Of a DNA stretch of 64,000 bases, positions 22,728 to 32,444 are shown one piece after another. Position 1 is the stretch's first letter. Every line of letters begins with the position of its first letter. The notes below the pieces were generated by a model, which was given only the letters and a program-made list of their open reading frames with translations, searched no databases and had not been told where the DNA came from. A program made the position numbers and the translations under genes. The stretch is from Diphasiastrum complanatum (Eukaryota > Streptophyta > Lycopodiopsida > Lycopodiales > Lycopodiaceae): NCBI GenBank assembly GCA_029204225.1, contig CM055094.1:66796536-66860535 (forward strand), given 5' to 3'.

Positions 22728-24752
22728 ATTAACTAATCATTACAAGACAGGATTACGCTAAATTTTTGTTTAACCATCCTTCTGGTAATGTTACTTTTAC
22801 CATTGAGCATGACAATTTAGGAGCCTCACGCCCGACGGGCTGGAGGCCTTCGACATCGTGTCGGCTTCCATCGCCTAGTATCACTATTCTTGTGTTGTCG
22901 AGTGTTCTGTAGTTGATCAAGATGTTATTGTTGCAGGTTATGTGTGTAGAGGAGGCTATCAAAAGATCTGAGATTGTATGTAGGATGTGTGGAGGGTGGT
23001 TGCAGGTCGTTTTGAGTTGTGAACAGATCTTGAAATGTACCACGTTTCTTGAATGGATCTGATCAGGGGTAGCGTTGCAGCATTGATCGTTTCGGAATGT
23101 GTGTGGTGCAAGCGGCAACAGGCCAGATGTAAACTAAATCTCTGCTCTAGGGATTTAGTTGGCTTTTTCTTGTTCTTGTTCCAGAACAATTGCAAGGTTG
23201 GTTCTCTCTGTTGTCAGGCTTCTTGGGCATTTTCTGCAAGTTTTCTTGTTATTACATTGTCCAAAGCCAGGTAGAATGGACTAATTAACGTTGTATTATT
23301 GTCCTGTCTGTCAAAGAACACTAAGATTGGTCACTCTTGCATTGAAACATATGCATAAACAACCACAATCAGTCAATCATGCATGCCAAAACGTTCAACC
23401 ATCAGATCAACATGCAAATCCGTTACAATCAAATCCTAAACATACTATACTTGCATAAATCCACAAAATAAGAAACAAGAAACTATTCTACAACATTTTA
23501 GAAGTTGAAGAATCAAGAAACCAATCAGTCTTTTGAATTTTGGACATCCCAAGAACTTCAAGAACATGGTTATAAGGGAATATGCAAGAATTACATCACA
23601 AACCTAGCCTATCTAGTTTACCTGAATGTTGATTTCTACATTAATCCACAAACAAGAAATGAAATCTAATCCACTCTACTATCTACAACCACACACAAAG
23701 GAGGGAAGGGCAAGATCATGAATGCATCACTCAAGAAACAAGCATGATCAAGAAGCTCAATGGATGCACCAAAACTTGTGGAGGCACTTCTCAATTCAGC
23801 ATGGAGTGGATACATTTCGCAAAAGCTCCTCTTCTCAAAGAGGGAGTCTCTTAAATAAGCAAGAGAGCTCCTTAGGTGGCATCCTAGTGGCATTTCCACA
23901 TTACACAAATCACAAGTGGAATAATGCTCTCCACTCAATCACTAAATCGTAGTCATGCTCTGCGTAGTTGGTTGACTTTTCATCGAATAACATGACGACA
24001 TTGTTGCTCTTCTCAGCATTCTTTGATGACTTTGCAACATTTGCTTTCTCTCCTTTGTGTCTTCCTTTTTGGTTGTGCCAGTATTCCTATGCTGAATGGC
24101 CTTTCTTCTTGCAGTGTGTGTAAGGTATTGTCGGGTTGAACCAGCATCTGTCTGCTGCATGTACCGATTTGTGACAATGATCATAGTAGAGATTTCTTTG
24201 TTGTAGTTTCCTCTTGTCGAATACTTCATTTGAGTCTTGTTGATCTTGGGATTTTTTTTGTATTTCTTCTTTCCTCTTACAATGAGGTCCTCTCCCAGTC
24301 GTTGTTTGTTTCTCCTATCTAGATGTAGAGAGCTAAGCGGAGATCATTTTGATCTTGTAAACATGCTGAACTAGCTCGTTGCCATCCCATTGCAAGCTCT
24401 ATAGCTGATTGTGGAGGTGGCATCACTGATGCAGTTGTCCTCATTTTGTACTTCTATTTCTCACGCTTCATAGCTGCATTCGCAATCTTCAAATTTTTTC
24501 ATTTATGGAAGATACGATGATCGCCATTGCACGTTCATCCTTCCTCATCCATTTTGCTCTCCTTGGATCTTCCTTTGGAGGCTTTTGTTAAGTGAGATCG
24601 GTCAGTGACCATATCACTTTATCCTTTTAAGAGTGTTTTAATTTTGAAATTCCATACTCAATAGTTTGCACCATCAAGATTGATTACAATCCTAGCTTGA
24701 ATTGTAGTAGCCATATTGTATATAATGAATCCGCTCTGATACCATGTCTAAA
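22728..24752 (-). mobile_element. Gag-only Copia-like internal region (minus strand)
   Basis: This is bounded by an LTR-like block on the left (22467-22727) and by a PBS complement (TGGTATCAGAG on the minus strand, about 24742-24752) plus an LTR-like block on the right. The only coding trace is a frameshifted gag region at about 23942-24700 with remains of CCHC zinc knuckles; the CWFNP and HCKK residues are clearer in the copy at 46093-46440. No protease, integrase or RT is seen. The size suggests a small non-autonomous or internally deleted retroelement. About 1.5 kb (22728-24251) recurs at 44806-46402. Confidence 0.5.
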
Positions 24753-24955
24753 TTTTGTTGATGAGGGCGCACCTATTATTTGGCGGAATTAGTGTCCTAC
24801 AATACTCACTACATTACAAAATCTAGATACGCGGCTATCAATCACAGACTCCAGCAATCAATCAGAAAATAACAGATGTAATGCAAGAATCATAACTAAA
24901 AGAACATAAACGTATTTGTATATTGTTTTGTTTCGGAGTGAGTTGACAGTTAAAA
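24753..24955 (-). repeat. 5' LTR-like block of the gag-only element
   Basis: It starts TGTCTAAATTTTGTTGATG immediately next to the minus-strand PBS and is homologous to 22467-22670. The outer end is not defined. Confidence 0.5.
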
Positions 24956-25199
24956 TAGCAATGATCGACTTATACAATGATTTCTTATTTCGATGGCACC
25001 ACGTGTGCTTAGATCTAGAGTTATCGGACCATGTTTCTTTTACGAGCCCTTTGAGTGCTTTTAATCAACTTATCTTTGTACTTACTTATAAGTTGAATAT
25101 ACAGTTTGAAGAGAGCAATTATGTTGTCTTGCCTTGTTGCACTTGACGTTGTGTTGTGGTGATTGATCCGGTCGGGTGTTTAAACTGTGTTTCTTAACT
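24956..25199 (+). repeat. Partial 5' LTR of another Copia
   Basis: It is inferred only because a plus-strand PBS begins at 25200. No partner LTR is seen in the window. Confidence 0.35.
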
Positions 25200-25212
25200 T
25201 GGTATCAGAGCC
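25200..25212 (+). other. Primer binding site (initiator Met-tRNA type)
   Basis: TGGTATCAGAGCC on the plus strand, at the start of the leader of the Copia remnant that continues to 26395. Confidence 0.75.
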
Positions 25213-26395
25213 TTTGGTGGCTTGAATCACCGGACAAGAACAGAGAGCTGCGAATTCACGACGGTTTGTTGGCTAGGAAGCACAAAACCGAGTCTGTGGA
25301 GATTTGTGGAATAGCTCAAAACTGTAAAAAGATTCAGAGGTAGGGGATTGTCAGCTGAATCAGAGGGCAAGCATAAAGTGAAGCTGGAAAATATTCTGAA
25401 GCGTTTCTTGGCATGTGTGATTGGTTTGAATCCAATCAAACACCATTTGAAGAGCGGTTTGGAGCAGAACATTGCCTGCTGTAGGGCGACCTCAACCAGA
25501 TAGAAGCTACAAGTGAAAGCTCAAGGAAAGCCTGAGTAAAGCCCAAGAACAAGATTCACATTAGCAATGATGTGATCTTTGATGAGACACATAGGTTTTA
25601 AGATGAAGACCATGCAAGTGGTGAAAGCATCAAAATACTTCCCACAATTTTGGAGGAAGAAGATGAAGAAGATGATCCACAAGATGATGCACATGAAGAC
25701 GAGAGTCGAGAGGGCGAGTATGAAAGGACACCACCTATTCAAGAGCTTAGGGGGAGGTACTTGCCAATAGGAGCAATAAAGGAGAAACCGGTTGGAAGTA
25801 AGAGACATTACTTAGACACTCCTTGGGATACATAATATCCTCGTAGTGTATCACCTGAATCTAAGATACCAAAATGGTATGAAAAGATCATGAAGGATGC
25901 AAAGCTAAATCAACCAGGATCTAGCACACAAGGAGAAGTGAGAAGATCAATGCCGGAAAGGAATTCTCTTGATCGTTATCATGTGGACTATGCCCTAATG
26001 AGTGACATTTTGAAGTGTCGAGAGCCATCAACCTTTGATGAAGCAAAAGATCACAAAGAGTGGAAAAGGGCAATGGAGGAGGAGATAGAATCCATCAACA
26101 GGCATGATACATGGGAGTTGGTTGATCCACCACTTGGAAATAAACCCACTGACAACAAATGGGTGTTTAGAACAAAGTTTCATGCGGATGGCACGATAGC
26201 AAAGCATAAGGCACGCCTAGTAATGAAGGGTTATGAGCAAAGCAAAGGAATTGACTATGAAGAGACATTTGCTGCCTTAGCATCTCATTTTGGGTGGAAG
26301 ATCCATCAAATGGATGTGAAGTCCGCATTTTTGAATGGTGACTTAGAGGAAGAAGCTTACATGGTCCAATTGCAGGGCTTCATGGCAAAAGGGCA
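25213..26395 (+). pseudogene. Copia leader joined to pol remnant (copy 2 of the chimera)
   Basis: After about 340 bp of leader the sequence jumps into the integrase C-terminus (NDVIFDETHRF near 25570). Gag, protease and most of integrase are therefore deleted. The linker (25650-25835) has the same TAA as copy 1. The RT start (25890-26393) reads DNKWVFRTKF, KARLVMKGYE and GIDYEETFAALASHFGWK, with the block between TFA and ALA missing, then MDVKSAFLNGDLEEE, and ends after MAKGQ at the CACTA junction. It keeps the frame that copy 1 lost. Position 25585 corresponds to position 1 of the window. Confidence 0.85.
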
Positions 26396-26743
26396 AGACA
26401 TATATCCTACTGTACAGTCAATTGTTGCAAGAGCTTCATTCCAATTGACAGTATCCGTTTGTTGATAGACAATTATAAATATTTTTTATAATAGATTGTT
26501 AGAATTATTTAAGACAATGTATGTGTGTTTGAGAGGATGTGTATGTGTTTTGGAATTTGCATTGATCTATAATTTTGGTTAATAGAGAAATAGATATAGA
26601 TAGTACTGGGTAGCAATAGATTGTTAAAGCTATAATGTGTGTGTGTGTTTAACATTTTGCATTGATTTAAAATTTAGATAAATACATAGTCTATGGTAGT
26701 AATAGATTGTTAGATTTATATTTATTTTGGACTAAGAATAAGA

Positions 26744-26746
<3 letters not shown>

Positions 26747-26835
<89 letters not shown>
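26747..26835. repeat. (GA)n microsatellite, about 89 bp
   Basis: Pure GA repeat, homologous to 1161-1207 but nearly twice as long. Confidence 0.97.
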
Positions 26836-26842
<7 letters not shown>

Positions 26843-26913
26843 TTATGCATTAGTTTAGGGTATTTAAGAGTGACAGATAAATAAATAGTGTTTGATAGAA
26901 TTTATATTGGATT

Positions 26914-26918
<5 letters not shown>

Positions 26919-27009
<91 letters not shown>
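26919..27009. repeat. (AG)n microsatellite, about 91 bp
   Basis: Pure AG repeat, homologous to 1289-1340 but about three times longer in its AG part. Confidence 0.97.
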
Positions 27010-27011
<2 letters not shown>

Positions 27012-27723
27012 GTGAGTGTGTTTTGATTAAGATTTATAGTAGTAGATGACTAGATAGTGTTTGATGGTAATTGTATGTTTGAATTTGCTTATAATAATGG
27101 TTCAATTGTGTAATATAGTGTTATTTTTTAATCGCTTGTGCATGTGACAAAAATATTCAAAAAAAAGAGAGCAAGCGTTTAAAGAGCAAGCAATTGCACG
27201 TTTGTACTTAAGCTTCGAGTGAAGCTTCGAGTGAGTTTACCGGTAAGTTTGTGTTATTTCAATTTGTTTTATTATTAGAATACATTATCTAAGATAGTAA
27301 GAAATTAAATGTAATTCATAATTTTCATTTTGTTCAAAGCAATATCGTATTTTATCGCATACACTAGTAATTAATTAATATGCAAAGGTGAAATGTAGAT
27401 AATTAAAATCCCCAATCCTAGGAAGGTGTGTATCCCTTACTTTTCTCCCGCTAAAGACGAGGTTCTAACCTTCCCAACTTGCATGGAAAAACCTACACGT
27501 CGCATGGAGGAAATATGTGGTGACATTCTGAAATAGGACATAACCGTAAGGTTTGGGTATTGTAATTATCACATTCAACTCTATCTATAAAAATATACAT
27601 AAAAAATATTGCGATGAATTTAAAAAAAAGAATGATAGATAATCATAGATCATTCTCATCATTTACATCATTTTCGTCATCACACAAGTCTTGACACTCA
27701 TCTGAATCTAGGTCTAGGTATAA

Positions 27724-28528
27724 TCATAAATTTTTTATCGTGTCTCTTTGATGATGTGAGTTACCCTCATATTCAATCTCCTTTTCTTGTAACTCTATCT
27801 CATCCAAACGTGGGGGCCTCAAATTACCTCCAATTTGGTCTTGTATGATCGTAGGAATCTCATCATTTTCATTTGTACCTTCTTCTCCCATCATTTTGAC
27901 ATCATTTGGAGTTTGGATGAGTGGTTCAGATTCTTCCAAAACGTCGCCAAAATTGGGTGGTGGTTCGTCGTGTGTATCCAATTCAACAATATGTTTTCCT
28001 TCAAACACGCGTCGTTTTCTTGCATTAAGTTGGATCACATACCACCATGTTGGGTCTATTCGATCTGGATGAATATAATCTGCCAAAGAATTAAAAAAAA
28101 TTAAGTTAGTCTTATAAGATTGATACATAAATAATTGGATTGCGAATATTAATGGCATTGAAATTTTAGAGTCTCACTTATTCGCAATGTCGTGGCAATA
28201 CTAAAGTGTCATGAGAGTCCATCGATATATATTTTGTTGATTCGATTTGAAAAAACTTTGAGTTATCATTTCTAATCGTGGCGTTGCTTTCACGATAGAT
28301 GACCTTAAACCATTTTACGTCAAAAATAAAGTATTTGTCGCTAGTCTCATAATCGACTTCATAAATATGTTGCAATGTGCCGACATAGTCTAGGTCGTCC
28401 GAAATGACATTAGGGTTCCTCGCACTAGAACGACTCTCTTGTTGAAAGTTGGCCATTATACCACAATCATATGTACGTCGCTTGTTGTCAACTCTCTCAA
28501 CACGATAATGGTGTCCATATGCCCACAT
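27724..28528 (-). pseudogene. CACTA transposase C-terminal exons with DUF4216-like domain (copy 2)
   Basis: Frames 28178-28528 and 27724-28158 repeat the DUF4216 region of copy 1 almost residue for residue (RVDNKRRTYDCGIMANFQQE, DPTWWYVIQLNARKRR). The codon for Gln in CEQ is TAA here, just before the putative intron donor. The product would be truncated even if spliced. Confidence 0.75.
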
Positions 28529-28672
28529 GGTAGTGTATGATGTATACTAAAACACAAAAAAACAAAAACAAATGTGTGTAATTAGAAATGCTATTCATAT
28601 ATTGAATACAAAAACAAAACTTCACATAAACAATATTACACTAACCTTCCATCCACATCCCCGAACAAATTC

Positions 28673-29059
28673 TCATTCTAATTTGGTCACTTCTTCTCTG
28701 TTTTTGGATGCTTTTAGCATCGTATCAAAAACCCATTCATGAGAGCATTTTGAAGGTAAAGGCTCCAAAGGTTCGTCATTCTTCAACACCCTTCCTCTTC
28801 TTCGATTGATATTTCTTCTTCGTTTCAATATTATGTTTCTTTCCTTTTTGGCTTCTTCATACCTTAAAATCCACTTTTCCATTTGTCCACAATTATATAA
28901 TATGAATGTGTCAATTTTCTCTTTTAATTGAGGTGAAAGTCTTTTTTGCACACCATTTTCTTGTGGTACCTCACCCTTAACACGTTCATCTTCTTCTTCA
29001 CACCACATTTTTGGACTTGCAGGATGCAATTGTGAGATTATTTTGGTGATATAAAACAA
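28673..29059 (-). pseudogene. CACTA transposase linker exon (copy 2)
   Basis: A 128-codon frame nearly identical to 2964-3350, with a basic helical stretch and no catalytic motif. Confidence 0.6.
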
Positions 29060-29074
29060 AGATTCCTATACAAG

Positions 29075-30165
29075 CTAACTTTCTGCAATGCTACCTTCTG
29101 GCCTCACAAAGCCCTTCAAAACTTTCACGAAGCGCTCAAGGTAGAACATCCATCTCGTGTGCACAAGTCCTGCAATTGATACTTCTTCGACCAGATGCAC
29201 TAGAAGATGAACTTGTATATCCAAAAAGGAAGTTGGAAAATCTCTATCCAACAAATATACCATTTCGATCATTTGGATTTTCATGGAATCCAATTCACTA
29301 TTTTTAATTTCTTTTGAGGAAATCCACCTGCAAGATTGATAGTACATTAGATTTTTTAACACATAAAAAATTTGAAATATTACATATTTATACAAGTGCT
29401 TAAAAAAATATACAAACCTAATCATCGATGACAAATTGTAAAGCGTATTTTGTACGTCATCATTGAAGAGACCTCGAATAGAAAGTGGAATTATGAATTG
29501 CAACATCTAATGCCAATCATGTGATTTCAATCCGCTTAATTTACCATCTTTGGTAAATGACTTGCATAAAGAATGTGCATAGCCTGTTGGAGTTCTCATT
29601 TGTTTTATGACATGTTTAACATATGAGAGTTGCTGTTTTGTAAGAATCCACGACACGCTAGGTAGAATCTCATCTCCACCTTCGGTGTATTGAATCCAAT
29701 AGGGTCTTTTCACATCGGCCGCTTGTAGATCTTTACGAGTTGTGGAGTTGTCTTTTATGCCAATGATGTGGTTCCATAAGGATTCACCGACGTTTTTGAA
29801 TATGTGCATAGGATCCAATAGATGGTTTATCAATAAATTCCTCCAATAGGGTACTTTATGAAAAATAGACAACCGTTTCATACCATCAATGGATTCATTC
29901 CATGAATAATTAACGACATGATGTTTAAGCCATTCACCATGCCATTCCGCTACTCCCATGCGTGGGGGTGGTGGTGTAATTAGGGGATTATCTCCTCGTC
30001 CTCCATAAAATCGCCTATTCAACCTTCAAAAAGGATGATCAGGCGGCAAGTATTTGCGATGATTTTCGTACACCATTTTTTTTAACATATTTGTGCTATG
30101 TCGACCCTCCAAAAGTGGTCCACAAATATAACATGCATTGTAACCCGATGTGGTTAAACCTGCAT
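29075..30165 (-). pseudogene. Tnp2 CACTA transposase, C-terminal half with DUF4218 (copy 2)
   Basis: Same domains as 3366-4464. It shares the TGA between PPDHPF and RLNRRFYGG (near 30012). It also has a private TAG (about 29507) where copy 1 reads Lys in SHDWHKMLQF. The DUF4218 part (29075-29506) includes the same unspliced intron. Two stops and the intron confirm a dead gene. Confidence 0.82.
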
Positions 30166-30230
30166 AGTTCATAAACCAAATTAAACATAAGCTTATTTAA
30201 ATATACTCAAACGTTAAATCCTAAAACGGA

Positions 30231-30503
30231 TTAGATTATATAGATACCTGAACATTTGCTTAAACCGGGGTAGTCATGCATCGTCCACATTAGAATTCCA
30301 CGAACAACGAAGTTTTGTTGTTGTAAAGGTCTCCAGATGTCGTAAGCGTGAATACCATTCCAAAGAATGCACAATTCATCGACCAAAGGTGCAAGATACA
30401 CATCCATGTTCTTGGCCTTGGACTTTTCTGGAATCAATAAAGCCAATAACAAGTGTCTCGTTTTAATACTCAAACATGGAGGTATGTTGTAATTAACGAG
30501 CAC
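30231..30503 (-). pseudogene. Tnp2 transposase catalytic-region segment
   Basis: A 90-codon frame with the core of the Transposase_21 family: LVNYNIPPCLSIKTRHLLLA, LLIPEKSKAKNMDVYLAPL, VDELCILWNGI and VVRGILMWTMHDYPGLSKCSG. These match the conserved strands that carry acidic catalytic residues in Tnp2 (DVYL, DE, DYP). It is linked to the neighbouring pieces on the same strand by short noncoding gaps that may be introns. This part is missing from copy 1. Confidence 0.8.
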
Positions 30504-30605
30504 AACTGGCCATGTGGATTAAGTTGACACTTGAACGCTAAAAGGATTTATGCCATCCATAGCAAGGCCAAATCTCAAATTATGAGGTTCATTTTTAAAC
30601 TCAGG

Positions 30606-30953
30606 TCATTGGTCTTCAATATGTTTCCATGTAGGTGAATCACTTGGTACTCGCATCACATCATCCGTAGATCGATTTTTGACATGCCAATCCGTTAGTT
30701 GTGCCAAAGATTTACATTGAAATAGACATTGCAATCGTGGGATAATTGAAAAATGTCGTAACACTTTTTGTGGCACTTTATCCCCTTGTACGTCATCTCG
30801 AAAACGTGAAGCATCACACATGGGACATTGAAGCTTTTCTGAATGCTCATCTCTATATAGAACATGGTCTTTTAGACATGCATGTATTGTGTCGTAATCC
30901 ATTCCAAGCACGGTCATCATCTTTCGTATTTCTTTTCGTGTTTTAGGTATCAC
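30606..30953 (-). pseudogene. Tnp2 transposase upstream segment with CPMC zinc motif
   Basis: A 115-codon frame reads IPKTRKEIRKMMTVLGMDYD, HVLYRDEHSEKLQCPMCDAS, VPQKVLRHFSIIPRLQCLF and DWHVKNRSTDDVMRVPSDSP. This is the classic Tnp2 arrangement of YxxIxxCxNxCxLY-like text, a CPxC pair and PRLQRLF. The segment directly precedes 30231-30503 in the gene. A stop separates it from the next part upstream. Confidence 0.8.
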
Positions 30954-31025
30954 ATTTTCTTTCAGAAGTATTCAATGCAACAACCTAAAAAAAGAGCATT
31001 GTGAGTTGTTAGAAAGGAAAAAAAA

Positions 31026-31500
31026 TTAACTTAATGTAAATATGCTATAAAGTATAATAGTTGTGTTAAGCGTTAAGTACCCGAATAAAGATGTCACGCT
31101 ACGATCACTCCATTTGTATGTTGCTTGAAGGTTTAGAATAAGAATTGACGTAGCTAGTCTCGAAATTGATGCTCCAGGATATAGAGGAGTGTCTGTCTCC
31201 TTGCGCAATAGAATCTCGTCTTCATCCATCTCAAATTGTTTGTGATCTCCATTTTCATTAGAAGATGCATGGATACCATCATTCTCATTTGTTTCAAAGT
31301 AAGATTCAAACATGTTGTGTATTGCTTCATCGTGTTGCACCTCATCATCATAATCATTAGAATCAAGTTGATTATTCTCTTTTCCAATTGTGTTTGCCTC
31401 TTCAATTTATTTCATTCTTTGTTTTCTCATGTCTGTCAAAACTTGACGTTGATTGTAACTAAACACGAATGGATCAACTCCGTGGAATGGCATTTGATGT
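31026..31500 (-). pseudogene. CACTA transposase acidic N-terminal region, frameshifted
   Basis: Overlapping frames (31026-31340 and 31154-31405) encode an acidic region with HDEAIHNMFESYFETNENDG. It lies at the place where Tnp2 proteins have an acidic linker between the transposase-associated and catalytic domains. Frame changes show decay. Confidence 0.55.
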
Positions 31501-31786
31501 ATTGGCTACATACATGAAACAAATTCGATAAGTGACATATATAGATTGACGAAGATTATAATAAAAAACAATCATATAAAATTAACAAATCTCAACGTCT
31601 TCCAAATTCGATGGTTGACCTTCGTCTTTTTGTCCAAACTTTCACAAATGATTTTCAACAATGCGTCTTTCATGCATCTTTTGTCCATCACACTTGAGGC
31701 ATGTGCACCATATTTTATTTTGAAAATAATTTTTTTACGAGAAACAAAAGTCAAGTACATGTCACTTTAGCACAATATTTTAACTT

Positions 31787-31791
31787 ATAAT
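31787..31791. repeat. Target-site duplication ATAAT, left
   Basis: Repeated exactly at 37653-37657, flanking the LTR termini. Confidence 0.95.
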
Positions 31792-32444
31792 TGTGAAAAA
31801 CTCAGATCCAAAAGATGCTAAAGTTTCATAAAGATCTTGGCCATGGAAGTTATGCACATCTAGATTGAAAAAATGATAGAAATTGTGATGTTAAGCATAC
31901 TAAACATCAACTAAACATCAAAATCTGATCATAAGCTTCCACAAACAGAAACTTGCTGTCCCTGTCCGTACTTCAGAGCCTACAACCTGCATTTCACACG
32001 TGTGAAGCCATAGCAACAAAGAAATCACAATTCTAGTGGCTAGAATGCAAGATATGAACAAAAAAGTGAGAGAGAAGAAGATGGATCTTCAAAGAGCATA
32101 ACATTCATTCAATAGAATGAAAATGAGATGTGTACATACTCGTGGAGATGGCTATTTATAGCAGCCATAGTGCCTCTTGGCCACTTGTCTTATGATAGGC
32201 TAAAATTGGGGTCCAATAGGATTCACCCATATACCTAGAAATTTGGTCAAATAGGAATGCACCAAATTATGAGCCAATAGAAGAGCTCCACACTCGACCT
32301 CCTCTAATTAATGTGACCTCAAAAGTAGTGTACACATACTTTGGGCCTCTACATACATGTATGAACCTATCTCTAACTTTTATTTGGCCATAGGCCTACA
32401 AAATCTCAAGTTAGGAAAATACTACTAGTTGACAATTTTTCACA
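31792..32444 (-). repeat. 3' LTR of the 31792-37652 Copia
   Basis: Identical by eye to 37000-37652. It contains TATAAATA on the minus strand (complement at 32153-32160) and the palindrome TTCACACGTGTGAAGCC at 31993-32009. Its first bases, TGTGA on the minus strand, supply the stop codon of gag-pol. Confidence 0.97.

Larger units (their letters stand above)
19388..23612. repeat. Right arm of a large inverted duplication
   Basis: Reverse complement of 12716-17025 with few substitutions. It has deletions at about 23424 (about 43 bp) and about 22687 (about 120 bp) relative to the left arm; the first is polarised as a loss because the third copy of this stretch (45500-45560) has the bases. Exons and promoter of the PR-10 gene are preserved. 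Confidence 0.88.
26396..27723. other. Noncoding flank of CACTA copy 2
   Basis: AT-rich, no genes. It differs from copy 1 by much longer GA tracts, a tandem duplication of AAGCTTCGAGTG near 27210 and a short insertion near 27709. Confidence 0.6.
26396..31791 (-). mobile_element. CACTA/EnSpm-like DNA transposon remnant, copy 2
   Basis: This is a longer version of 810-4464. From right to left on the minus strand it has an acidic N-terminal region, the Tnp2 catalytic region, DUF4218, a linker, DUF4216 and the microsatellite-rich noncoding flank. The right side is interrupted by the Copia at 31792; sequence beyond 37653 may be its continuation. Stops at several points show that it is inactive. 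No terminal CACTA repeat was found at the left junction with Copia RT. Confidence 0.72.
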
